A DNA stretch of 16,735 nt from an uncultured Propionivibrio sp. (GTDB lineage Bacteria > Pseudomonadota > Gammaproteobacteria > Burkholderiales > Rhodocyclaceae). The DNA lies in assembly GCA_938040985.1 (NCBI GenBank), contig CALHZD010000045.1, forward strand, positions 1 to 16,735. The letters run 5' to 3'. This document shows positions 1-5,087 of the stretch, piece by piece. The notes beneath the pieces were generated by a model. The model saw only the letters and a program-made list of their open reading frames with translations. It searched no databases and was not told the DNA's origin. Within the stretch, counting starts at the first letter, position 1; every line of letters begins with the position of its first letter. Made by a program: the position numbers and the translations under genes.

Positions 1-143
1 TTTTATGTTTTTTGATGCTATGAAGCCCTTGTATTTAGGGCGTTTCAGAGCGTTTTATGTTTTCTGCCCTATTTTTACGGATTTCAGAGAGAACTCCGCA
101 AGCTTACATAGCGGCTCGACTTTGCCAAAAGACAAGGCGAGCC
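1..143 (+). repeat. Left arm of a ~145-base inverted repeat flanking the pyr operon
   Basis: This stretch matches the reverse complement of 4595-4740. In my hand alignment roughly 85 percent of positions agree, with longest identical blocks over about 53-88 and 105-128. It contains a degraded hairpin (about 16-50, GAAGCCC ... GGGC ... TTCAGAGC), short matches to the 40-base repeat family (GCCCT ... TTTCAGAG) and the left end of a TAGCG/CTTTGCCAAA element. It may extend beyond the window. The short open frame starting at 5 mirrors one in the other arm and is treated as noncoding. Confidence 0.85.
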
Positions 144-173
144 AGCGCCGTATTTTGGTAAAGGGAGACGCTA
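109..173 (-). repeat. Shortened copy (65 bases) of the TAGCG/CTTTGCCAAA terminal-inverted-repeat element
   Basis: It begins TAGCGGCTCGACTTTGCCAA and ends TTTTGGTAAAGGGAGACGCTA-like, so both element ends are present. The middle is far shorter than in the full copies at 4232-4340 and 4524-4631. This is consistent with an internal deletion. Its orientation is opposite to the copy at 4524-4631. Confidence 0.7.
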
Positions 174-257
174 TGGATCGACGTTGCCAAAGACAAAGCG
201 GTAAGCCGCAGGCACAACACAGCAGCGCGGTGTTTTGGCAAAGGAAGCCGCGATAGC
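174..257 (-). repeat. Second shortened copy of the TAGCG/CTTTGCCAAA element
   Basis: GTTGCCAAAGACAAAGCGG, then AAGCCGCAGG, then CACAACACAGCAG and TTTTGGCAAAGG follow in the same order as the reverse complement of the full element at 4524-4631. A central piece of about 20 bases is missing. It abuts the preceding copy and ends 3 bases before the pyrC' stop. Together the two copies fill the space downstream of the operon. No T-run typical of an intrinsic terminator follows either hairpin. Confidence 0.65.
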
Positions 258-259
258 TC

Positions 260-1519
260 TTATGCGCCGAAAACGAGGCGTCCGCCGACCAGGGTGGCCT
301 TGACCTTGCCGTACATTTGGCTGTCGGCAAAAGGCGTATTTTTGCCCTGGCTGACCAGGGCGTCTTCCGTGACGTCCCAGGCGGCTTCAGGGTTGAAAAT
401 GCAGATATCGGCCGGTGCGCCCAGCGCCAGCGTTCCGGCCGGAATGCCCAGAATTTCCGCCGGCGCGCAGGTGATGCGCGCCAATGCGTCGATCAGCGGC
501 ACGCGGCATTCCTTGGCCCAACGCAGGGTCAGCGGCAGCAGCAGTTCGAGCGCCGTGGCGCCGGGGCGGGCTTCGGCAAAAGGCAACTGCTTGTCGTCGG
601 CGCCAAGCGGCGTGTGGTCGGAGCAGATGACGGCCAGGCCCTCGGCGGCGGCCTTGCGCAAGGCTTCGCGGTCAGCGCGGGCGCGCAGCGGCGGCGTAAA
701 GCGGGCGCGGCTATCGAAGTAGCCGATGTCTTCGTCGCACAGATGCAGGTGGTGGCAGGCAATGTCGCAGGTGACGGCGAGGCGCTCCCGGCGGGCGTCG
801 TCGATTAGGGCGATGCCCGCCGCCGAGGAAATGCGGCCGAGGTGCAGGCGCACGCCGGTGTCGCGCGCCAGTTGCAGGAAAGTGGCGACGGCGACGGTTT
901 CAGCGCTGACGGGAATGCCCGCCAGCCCCAGACGTGCGGCCGTTTCGCCGTCGTGGGCAACGCCGTTGCGCGCCAGATAATAATCTTGCGGTTGCAGGTG
1001 CAGCGTTAGACCGAAGCTGGCGGCGTACTGCATGGCGCGCAGCAGCGCCTGGGTATCGACCAGCGGCCGCTGCGCCTGCGAGAAGGCAATGCAGCCGGCC
1101 TGACGCAGGGTGGCCAGTTCGGCCAGCTTTTCCCCGGCCAGCGCCTGGGTGAGCGCGCCGAGCGGGAATACGTGCGCCAGGCCGGCGATCTCGCTGCGCC
1201 GGACGAGGCGTTCGACCGGCCCGGCTTCATCCAGCGCGGGCTGTGTATCCGGCGGACAGGCGAGGGTGGTGACGCCGCCGGCAGCGGCAGCGGCGAGTTC
1301 GGTTTCGACATCGCCCAGGCGGGCGGAAAGATCGACCAGTCCCGGTGCGACGATACAGCCTTGCGCATCGATCGAGCGGGTCGAGGAAAAACAGCCGCTG
1401 GGCGGCTGACCAAAAGCGGCGACACAGCCGTTGGCGACATAGACGTCGGTGTTTTTGTCGATGCCGTTGTGCGGGTCGATGAGGCGGCCATTGACGATGC
1501 GGATTAGAGTGTCTTTCAT
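260..1519 (-). CDS. pyrC': Dihydroorotase-like protein PyrC' (PyrX), probably non-catalytic
   Basis: This 419-residue amidohydrolase-fold protein matches the dihydroorotase family in length and layout. The strand after the N-terminal sandwich reads APGLVDLSARLGD (about 58-70), where active enzymes have D-x-H-x-H. Asp63 is kept, but the two metal-ligand histidines are Ser65 and Arg67. The later ligand region RLHLGRIS (225-231) also has Arg where a histidine is expected. CHHLHL (255-260) and the SDH near 300-302 remain. Pseudomonas-type pyrBC' operons are known to encode such an inactive dihydroorotase, which is needed to assemble the ATCase dodecamer. By inference this protein does the same and a separate active PyrC lies elsewhere. 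The start ATG overlaps the pyrB stop (ATGA), suggesting translational coupling. It is the last gene of the operon, and repeats follow directly. Confidence 0.9.
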   Translation of the reverse strand: MKDTLIRIVNGRLIDPHNGIDKNTDVYVANGCVAAFGQPPSGCFSSTRSIDAQGCIVAPGLVDLSARLGDVETELAAAAAGGVTTLACPPDTQPALDEAGPVERLVRRSEIAGLAHVFPLGALTQALAGEKLAELATLRQAGCIAFSQAQRPLVDTQALLRAMQYAASFGLTLHLQPQDYYLARNGVAHDGETAARLGLAGIPVSAETVAVATFLQLARDTGVRLHLGRISSAAGIALIDDARRERLAVTCDIACHHLHLCDEDIGYFDSRARFTPPLRARADREALRKAAAEGLAVICSDHTPLGADDKQLPFAEARPGATALELLLPLTLRWAKECRVPLIDALARITCAPAEILGIPAGTLALGAPADICIFNPEAAWDVTEDALVSQGKNTPFADSQMYGKVKATLVGGRLVFGA

Positions 1520-2493
1520 GCTTGTGTTCCTGCGTGAGTTCCAGCCAGAAGGCTCATGACCGCCATGCGCACGGCGATGCCGAAAGTCACTTGCCGGAGA
1601 ATGACGGCCTGTTTGCCGTCGGCAATTTCGGAGGCGATTTCGACGCCGCGGTTAATTGGGCCCGGATGCATGACGATGGCGTCGGGATGCGCCAGCGCGA
1701 GCAGCGCCGGCGTCAGTCCGTAGCAATGAAAATACTCGCGCGCCGAGGGCAGAAGGGCGCCGCTCATCCGTTCATTTTGCAGGCGCAGCATGATGATCAC
1801 GTCACAATCGACCAGTCCTTTGCGCGGGTCGTGGCAGACATGTACGCCGAGGCGCTCCCCTTCCGCGGGCAGCAGCGTTTGCGGGCCGATGATGCGGATT
1901 TCCCGCACGCCCAGGGTTTTCAGCGCGTGAATGTCGGAGCGGGCGACGCGCGAATGTAAAACGTCGCCAACGATGGCGACGGTGAGTGCGGAAAAGTCCT
2001 GCTTGTAATGCCGAATCGTATACATGTCGAGCAGGCCTTGCGTCGGGTGCGCATGGCGTCCGTCGCCGGCATTGACGACATGCACGTCATTGCGGCCGAT
2101 GCGGTGCAGATGCTGTGCGATCAGACAGGGGGCGCCGGATTCGCTGTGGCGGACGACGAACATGTCGGCGTGCATGGAAACGAGATTGTCGATGGTATCG
2201 AGCAGGGTTTCTCCCTTGGCGGTCGATGAGCGGCTGACATCGAGATTGATCACATCTGCCGAAAGGCGCTTGGCGGCAATTTCGAACGTGGTGCGCGTGC
2301 GCGTTGAATTTTCGAAAAAGAGGTTGAAAACGCTCTTGCCGCGCAGTAGCGGGACTTTTTTGACATTGCGGTCGGAAACTTCGAGAAAGCTTTGCGCCGT
2401 ATCCAGGATGCGTGTGATCGTCTCGCGCGATAGCCACTCGGTCGAGAGCAGATGGGTCAAGTTGCCCTGGGCGTCAAATTGCGGGTCATGCAT
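1516..2493 (-). CDS. pyrB: Aspartate carbamoyltransferase catalytic subunit
   Basis: The protein condenses carbamoyl phosphate with aspartate to give carbamoyl aspartate, the committed step of pyrimidine synthesis. It has 325 residues from the ATG at 2493. The carbamoyl-phosphate loop FFENSTRTRTTFE lies at 59-71, HPTQ at 149-152 and HPGPINRG at 276-283, all intact. A longer frame reaches upstream to about 2748, but that part is the out-of-frame shadow of pyrR. I chose the ATG at 2493 because GGAGGT sits 9 bases upstream and translation begins MHDPQFDAQGNLTHLLS, a typical N-terminus. The start overlaps the pyrR stop by 8 bases (ATGCATGA), and the stop overlaps pyrC' by 4. With a degenerate pyrC' next to it, this is probably a class A ATCase. 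No pyrI regulatory-subunit gene is present in the window. Confidence 0.97.
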   Translation of the reverse strand: MHDPQFDAQGNLTHLLSTEWLSRETITRILDTAQSFLEVSDRNVKKVPLLRGKSVFNLFFENSTRTRTTFEIAAKRLSADVINLDVSRSSTAKGETLLDTIDNLVSMHADMFVVRHSESGAPCLIAQHLHRIGRNDVHVVNAGDGRHAHPTQGLLDMYTIRHYKQDFSALTVAIVGDVLHSRVARSDIHALKTLGVREIRIIGPQTLLPAEGERLGVHVCHDPRKGLVDCDVIIMLRLQNERMSGALLPSAREYFHCYGLTPALLALAHPDAIVMHPGPINRGVEIASEIADGKQAVILRQVTFGIAVRMAVMSLLAGTHAGTQA

Positions 2494-3061
2494 GGTCTTC
2501 ACACCTCCAGTGCAGGCGGCCGTCGTTTGCGCCGGATTCGAGAATGAGCTCCTGCGTCGGGGCCAGTGTAACGCGCCATGCGCAGAAGTCGGCCTGAATC
2601 GGCAGTTCGCGCTCGCCGCGATCGGCCAGCACGGCCAGGCGGATGCTGGCCGGCCGCCCGTAGTCGAACAGTTCGTTGATGGCGGCACGCACGGTTCGCC
2701 CCGTGTAGAGCACGTCGTCGACGAGAATGAGCGGGCGATCCTCGACATCGAGCGGCATCGAAGAAGGCTTGACCTGCGGATGCAGGCCGCGTCGCCCGAA
2801 ATCGTCGCGATAGAAGGAAATGTCGAGCAGGCCGGGCGGCGTTTTCAGATGCAGCAGCGCCTGCAGGCGGTGCGCCAGCCAGGCGCCGCCGCTGTGGATG
2901 CCGACTAGTTGCGTGTGGGTAGTCAGATGCGGCTCGATCTGGCCGGCCAGCTCAGCGCATTGCGCTTCTGCATCGGGAAGCGGAAAAAGCGGCGCGTGCG
3001 GGGCGGACTGTTGGGGCGGTGTGTCCGCCGGTGTTGGTGCGTCCAGTGAGGTGTGTGGCAT
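2486..3061 (-). CDS. pyrR: PyrR-family bifunctional regulator / uracil phosphoribosyltransferase
   Basis: This 191-residue type I phosphoribosyltransferase carries the PRPP-binding signature LILVDDVLYTGRT at 111-123 and the PyrR-typical stretch LADRGERELPIQADF at 145-159. The first 25 or so residues are Pro/Ala-rich and unlike the core. The next Met is at 102, inside the fold, so the ATG at 3061 is the best start, although its Shine-Dalgarno is poor. In Bacillus, PyrR binds pyr mRNA and has weak uracil phosphoribosyltransferase activity. In proteobacteria an RNA role is less certain. Only 42 bases separate it from ruvX, too short for the long leader attenuator seen in Gram-positive pyr operons, so any regulation here works by another route or at the operon promoter. 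It overlaps pyrB by 8 bases. Confidence 0.95.
   Translation of the reverse strand: MPHTSLDAPTPADTPPQQSAPHAPLFPLPDAEAQCAELAGQIEPHLTTHTQLVGIHSGGAWLAHRLQALLHLKTPPGLLDISFYRDDFGRRGLHPQVKPSSMPLDVEDRPLILVDDVLYTGRTVRAAINELFDYGRPASIRLAVLADRGERELPIQADFCAWRVTLAPTQELILESGANDGRLHWRCEDHA
2503..2508 (-). promoter_or_regulatory. Shine-Dalgarno of pyrB
   Basis: GGAGGT on the minus strand, 9 bases before the ATG at 2493 and inside the 3' end of pyrR. It decides the pyrB start against the longer open frame reaching 2748. Confidence 0.7.
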
Positions 3062-3103
3062 GGTTTTCGGAGTGCGGAAATTCGGGAAAGGGAAGGCGAG
3101 CGC

Positions 3104-3595
3104 TTAAGGAAGAACGGTGTCCTTGATCGTTGCGCTACCGGGTGGTGGAAGCTGTCGGGCAAAATGGTTTTGCAGAATGATCTGCGCGGCGATGGCGTCG
3201 ATATGCGCGCGGGCGCTGCGTGCATCATGGCCGCTGGCGTGCAGGCGCTCTTCGGCCTCAATGGAGGAAAAGCGCTCTTCGGCGTAGGCGACCGGCAGGC
3301 CGAAACGCCCGCGTAGCTGGTTCGCGAAGCGCCGGCAGCGTGCAGTCATCGCGTGCGCTTCGCCGTCGAGTGTCAGCGGTAGGCCGACGACCAACCCCGC
3401 TGGCCGCCACTCGGCGATGAGTGCGGCAATGGCGGCAAAGCGTTCGACGTTGGCTGCGCTGCGAATGGTCGTCAGCGGATGCGCTTGTGCCAGCGCCGAT
3501 TCGCCGACGGCGACGCCGATGCGTTTTTCGCCAAAATCGAAGGCAAGCAGCGTACCGCCCGGGAGTGTGTCCGAAAATGCATCTGTTTCAGGCAT
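3104..3595 (-). CDS. ruvX: RuvX/YqgF-type RNase H-fold nuclease (Holliday junction resolvase-like, 16S rRNA processing)
   Basis: This 163-residue YqgF-family protein has an RNase H-like fold. Visible acidic catalytic candidates are Asp20 in LLAFDFGEKRIGVAV, Glu107 in YAEERFSS and Asp133 in HIDAIAA. VVGLPLTLDG (69-78) is the usual GLPL motif. The family is linked to pre-16S rRNA 5'-end maturation and was first proposed as a Holliday junction resolvase. The frame stays open to 3667, but the extra 24 residues are the shadow of algH and resemble nothing in the family. The ATG at 3595 gives MPETDAF and a normal length. It overlaps the algH stop by 8 bases (ATGCCTGA), the same geometry as pyrR/pyrB. 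Its Shine-Dalgarno is weak, so expression probably depends on coupling to algH. Confidence 0.93.
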   Translation of the reverse strand: MPETDAFSDTLPGGTLLAFDFGEKRIGVAVGESALAQAHPLTTIRSAANVERFAAIAALIAEWRPAGLVVGLPLTLDGEAHAMTARCRRFANQLRGRFGLPVAYAEERFSSIEAEERLHASGHDARSARAHIDAIAAQIILQNHFARQLPPPGSATIKDTVLP

Positions 3596-4163
3596 GTCCG
3601 GCAATATGGGAAAGGCGGGTGGGATCGACCCCCAGACTGTCCATGGCTGAGGCGAGTTTTTCTTCATAAGGCAGCTCGAACAGGATGTGCGTATTGGCCG
3701 GCGCCGTCAGCCAGGAATTACGCGCCAGTTCGTGTTCGAGCTGGCCGGCCCCCCAACCGGCATAGCCGAGCGCCACCAGGAAATTCTGCGGGGGATTCCT
3801 TTCTTGAACGATGCTTGACAGGATGTCGCGTGAGCTGGTCAGCCCGATTTCATCGGTGACCGCCAGCGTCGATTGCCACTGGCCGAGCGGCCGATGCAGC
3901 ACGAAGCCGCGGTCGGGTTGTACCGGCCCGCCAAACAGCGTCGGCCAGCCCGACAATGCCGCCATGCGTTCCGGCGTAACGGCGATCGAGGCGCGGTCGA
4001 GCAGCGTCGCCAGATCGAGATCGGTCGGCCGGTTGACGATCAGTCCCAGCGCGCCATTGCTATTGTGCTCGGCGATATAGATCAGCGTTTTGCCGAAGCA
4101 CGGATCGTCCATGGCCGGCATGGCGATCAGGAAATGGTTGACCAGAGAATGGATGTTTTGCAT
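3588..4163 (-). CDS. yqgE: YqgE/AlgH family protein (UPF0301)
   Basis: This 191-residue protein has the family's opening pattern: a hydrophobic start, FLIAMPAMDDPCFGKTLIYI (about 11-30), then HNSNGALGLIVNRP. LFGGPVQPDRGFVLH and the central ALGYAGWGAGQLEHEL (about 132-147) are also diagnostic. AlgH was named from a Pseudomonas alginate phenotype, and its molecular role is still unsettled. It is the first gene of the operon and overlaps ruvX by 8 bases, a neighbourhood widespread in beta- and gammaproteobacteria. The ATG at 4163 lacks a clear Shine-Dalgarno but gives the expected N-terminus. A TATAAA-like box lies very close upstream (4173-4178), so the transcript might have an extremely short leader, or the true promoter may lie in the repeat block. 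Confidence 0.95.
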   Translation of the reverse strand: MQNIHSLVNHFLIAMPAMDDPCFGKTLIYIAEHNSNGALGLIVNRPTDLDLATLLDRASIAVTPERMAALSGWPTLFGGPVQPDRGFVLHRPLGQWQSTLAVTDEIGLTSSRDILSSIVQERNPPQNFLVALGYAGWGAGQLEHELARNSWLTAPANTHILFELPYEEKLASAMDSLGVDPTRLSHIAGHA

Positions 4164-4167
4164 GGCC

Positions 4168-4180
4168 GCTATTTTATAGC
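4168..4180 (-). promoter_or_regulatory. Possible -10 region and small palindrome before yqgE
   Basis: The 13-base sequence GCTATTTTATAGC is an inverted repeat. Read on the minus strand it contains TATAAA (4173-4178), a fair -10 box about 10 bases before the yqgE ATG. I see no convincing -35 at the right distance. It could be an operator, or chance. Confidence 0.25.
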
Positions 4181-4231
4181 GAATCGCGGCGGCAAAAAAC
4201 GCGGAAACGCTGCGCAGCGGCGGCGGGTCAC

Positions 4232-4340
4232 AGCGACTCCCTTTGCCAAACTACGGCGTTGCTGTGTTGGCTTGGCCTTGCCGTACTAAATGGTCTGTCA
4301 GCGGCTTGACCGCCTTGTCTTTAGCAAAGTCGAGCCGCTA
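4232..4340 (+). repeat. Full-length ~109-base TAGCG/CTTTGCCAAA element, copy 1
   Basis: The ends are AGCGACTCCCTTTGCCAAA and the complement of TAGCGGCTCGACTTTGC, an imperfect terminal inverted repeat of about 20 bases. The interior holds TACGGCG-TTGCTGTGTTGG, CCTTGCCGTAC and CGCCTTGTCTTTAGCAAAG. It aligns over its full length with 4524-4631, differing by scattered substitutions and short indels. It has no coding capacity. The size, ends and copy number resemble a MITE or a large REP-like element, but I cannot name a family. Confidence 0.75.
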
Positions 4341-4363
4341 TTGACGCTTTCGCAGTACTTCCT

Positions 4364-4518
4364 CCGCAGCCAGCGTGGATTGGGCGTTTCCAAGGTGTAC
4401 CGTTGAAACCCGCATGGATAAAGGGGCTCCGGGCAGGAGCCTCTGGAACCCTTATAAATAAAGGGCCGGCGGGCAGGTGCTCTGAGATGCCCTGTTTATA
4501 AGGGTTTCCAGGCGCCTC
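4364..4518 (+). repeat. Short array of ~40-base degenerate tandem repeats (about 4 units)
   Basis: Units begin near 4364, 4404, 4444 and 4483. They share a GAAACCCGC/GAGATGCCCT start, a TA-rich centre (TGGATAAAGG, TAAATAAAGG, GTTTATAAGG) and a GC-rich tail ending CTCT. Unit lengths are 40, 40, 39 and 36. The array fills the gap between the two full CTTTGCCAAA elements. The period is not a multiple of three and no frame looks like protein. Confidence 0.75.
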
Positions 4519-4523
4519 TGATA

Positions 4524-4631
4524 TAGCGTCCCCTTTGCCAAACTACGGGGCTACTGTGTTGGCCTTGCCTTGCCGTACGACTCGTACTGTCTGCGGCTCG
4601 CCGCCTTGTCTTTGGCAAAGTCGAGCCGCTA
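4524..4631 (+). repeat. Full-length ~107-base TAGCG/CTTTGCCAAA element, copy 2
   Basis: It starts TAGCGTCCCCTTTGCCAAAC and ends TTTGGCAAAGTCGAGCCGCTA-like, so the terminal repeats are clear. It is in the same orientation as the copy at 4232-4340 and separated from it by a short run of 40-base units. Its right half also forms part of the long inverted repeat shared with 1-143. TA flanks both ends, but with one clean example I would not call it a target-site duplication. Confidence 0.75.
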
Positions 4632-4740
4632 TGTAAGTTCGCGAGGCTTGCTCTGAAATCCGTAAAAATAGGGCAGAAAACATAAATTGCCCTGAAGCCC
4701 TTTAAATACACGGGCTTCAGGGCATCAAAAAACATAAATC
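4595..4740 (-). repeat. Right arm of the ~145-base inverted repeat flanking the pyr operon
   Basis: This is the reverse complement of 1-143 at roughly 85 percent by eye. The conserved blocks are ATGTTTTCTGCCCTATTTTT, ACGGATTTCAGAG and ACATAGCGGCTCGACTTTGC. The arm contains half of the element at 4524-4631, a 40-base-like unit and a perfect hairpin at 4689-4723. Confidence 0.85.
4689..4723. repeat. Perfect 12-base-pair hairpin with 11-base AT-rich loop
   Basis: GCCCTGAAGCCC at 4689-4700 and GGGCTTCAGGGC at 4712-4723 are exact reverse complements around TTTAAATACAC. Neither strand has a following T-run, so it is not a canonical intrinsic terminator, although it could act as one or protect a 3' end of the chpA transcript. 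It is flanked on both sides by AACATAAAT. The equivalent site in the left arm is degraded. Confidence 0.8.
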
Positions 4741-4794
4741 CCTTCAACCCTTTGAACTGCTTCCTTTTAAAAAGAGGAGCGAGTGGAGCTGCCC

Positions 4795-5074
4795 CGGAAC
4801 CCGCGTATTTAAGGCATTTCAGAGAAAGGTTCCCGCAGGTTCTTTATTTGCGGGCATCTCAAAGAGGTATGCCCTGAAACACTTTATTCTATAAGGGATC
4901 CAGAGCGCCCAGCCCGGGAATGCACTATCCCTAAGGATTTCAGAGGCGGGTGACGGGAAATGCCCTGTTTACGCGGGTTTCGGCGCATTCCGACCGGAGC
5001 GCCTTTATCCACGCGGGTTTTCGGGCGCCCCTTTGGAAACGCCCTATTGACGCGGACTCCGGAGGCGCCTGGCG
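4795..5074 (+). repeat. Array of ~40-base degenerate tandem repeats (about 7 units) downstream of chpA
   Basis: Units start close to 4795, 4835, 4874, 4915, 4955, 4994 and 5035. Each has a GAAA(T/C)GCCCT-like head, a TTTA/TATT centre followed by (A/C)GCGGG or AAGGG, and a GC-rich tail such as TTCGGGCGCCCCTTTG. Divergence between units is considerable, but the spacing holds at 39-41 bases. The array stops about 13 bases from the chpA stop codon. The 4164-5087 gap contains no gene I can support; it is this array, the two elements and the inverted-repeat arm. Confidence 0.75.
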
Positions 5075-5087
5075 GGCGGCAGGCAGG

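Noticed and set aside
5..256. 83-codon open frame on the plus strand with a near twin on the minus strand at 4496-4747 (both contain YVFCPIFTDFR and LHSGSTLPK)
   Set aside because: The match simply follows from the long inverted repeat. Differences between the copies change amino acids as freely as silent positions, the frames run through the repeat elements, and neither has a Shine-Dalgarno.
2494..2748. N-terminal extension of pyrB by 85 residues
   Set aside because: It is the shifted frame of pyrR. The internal ATG at 2493 has a good Shine-Dalgarno and the typical ATCase N-terminus.
3062..3103. PyrR-binding attenuator in front of pyrR
   Set aside because: Only 42 bases lie between ruvX and pyrR, with no terminator/antiterminator pair visible.
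4689..4723. Classical rho-independent terminator
   Set aside because: The stem is perfect, but neither strand has the following run of T.
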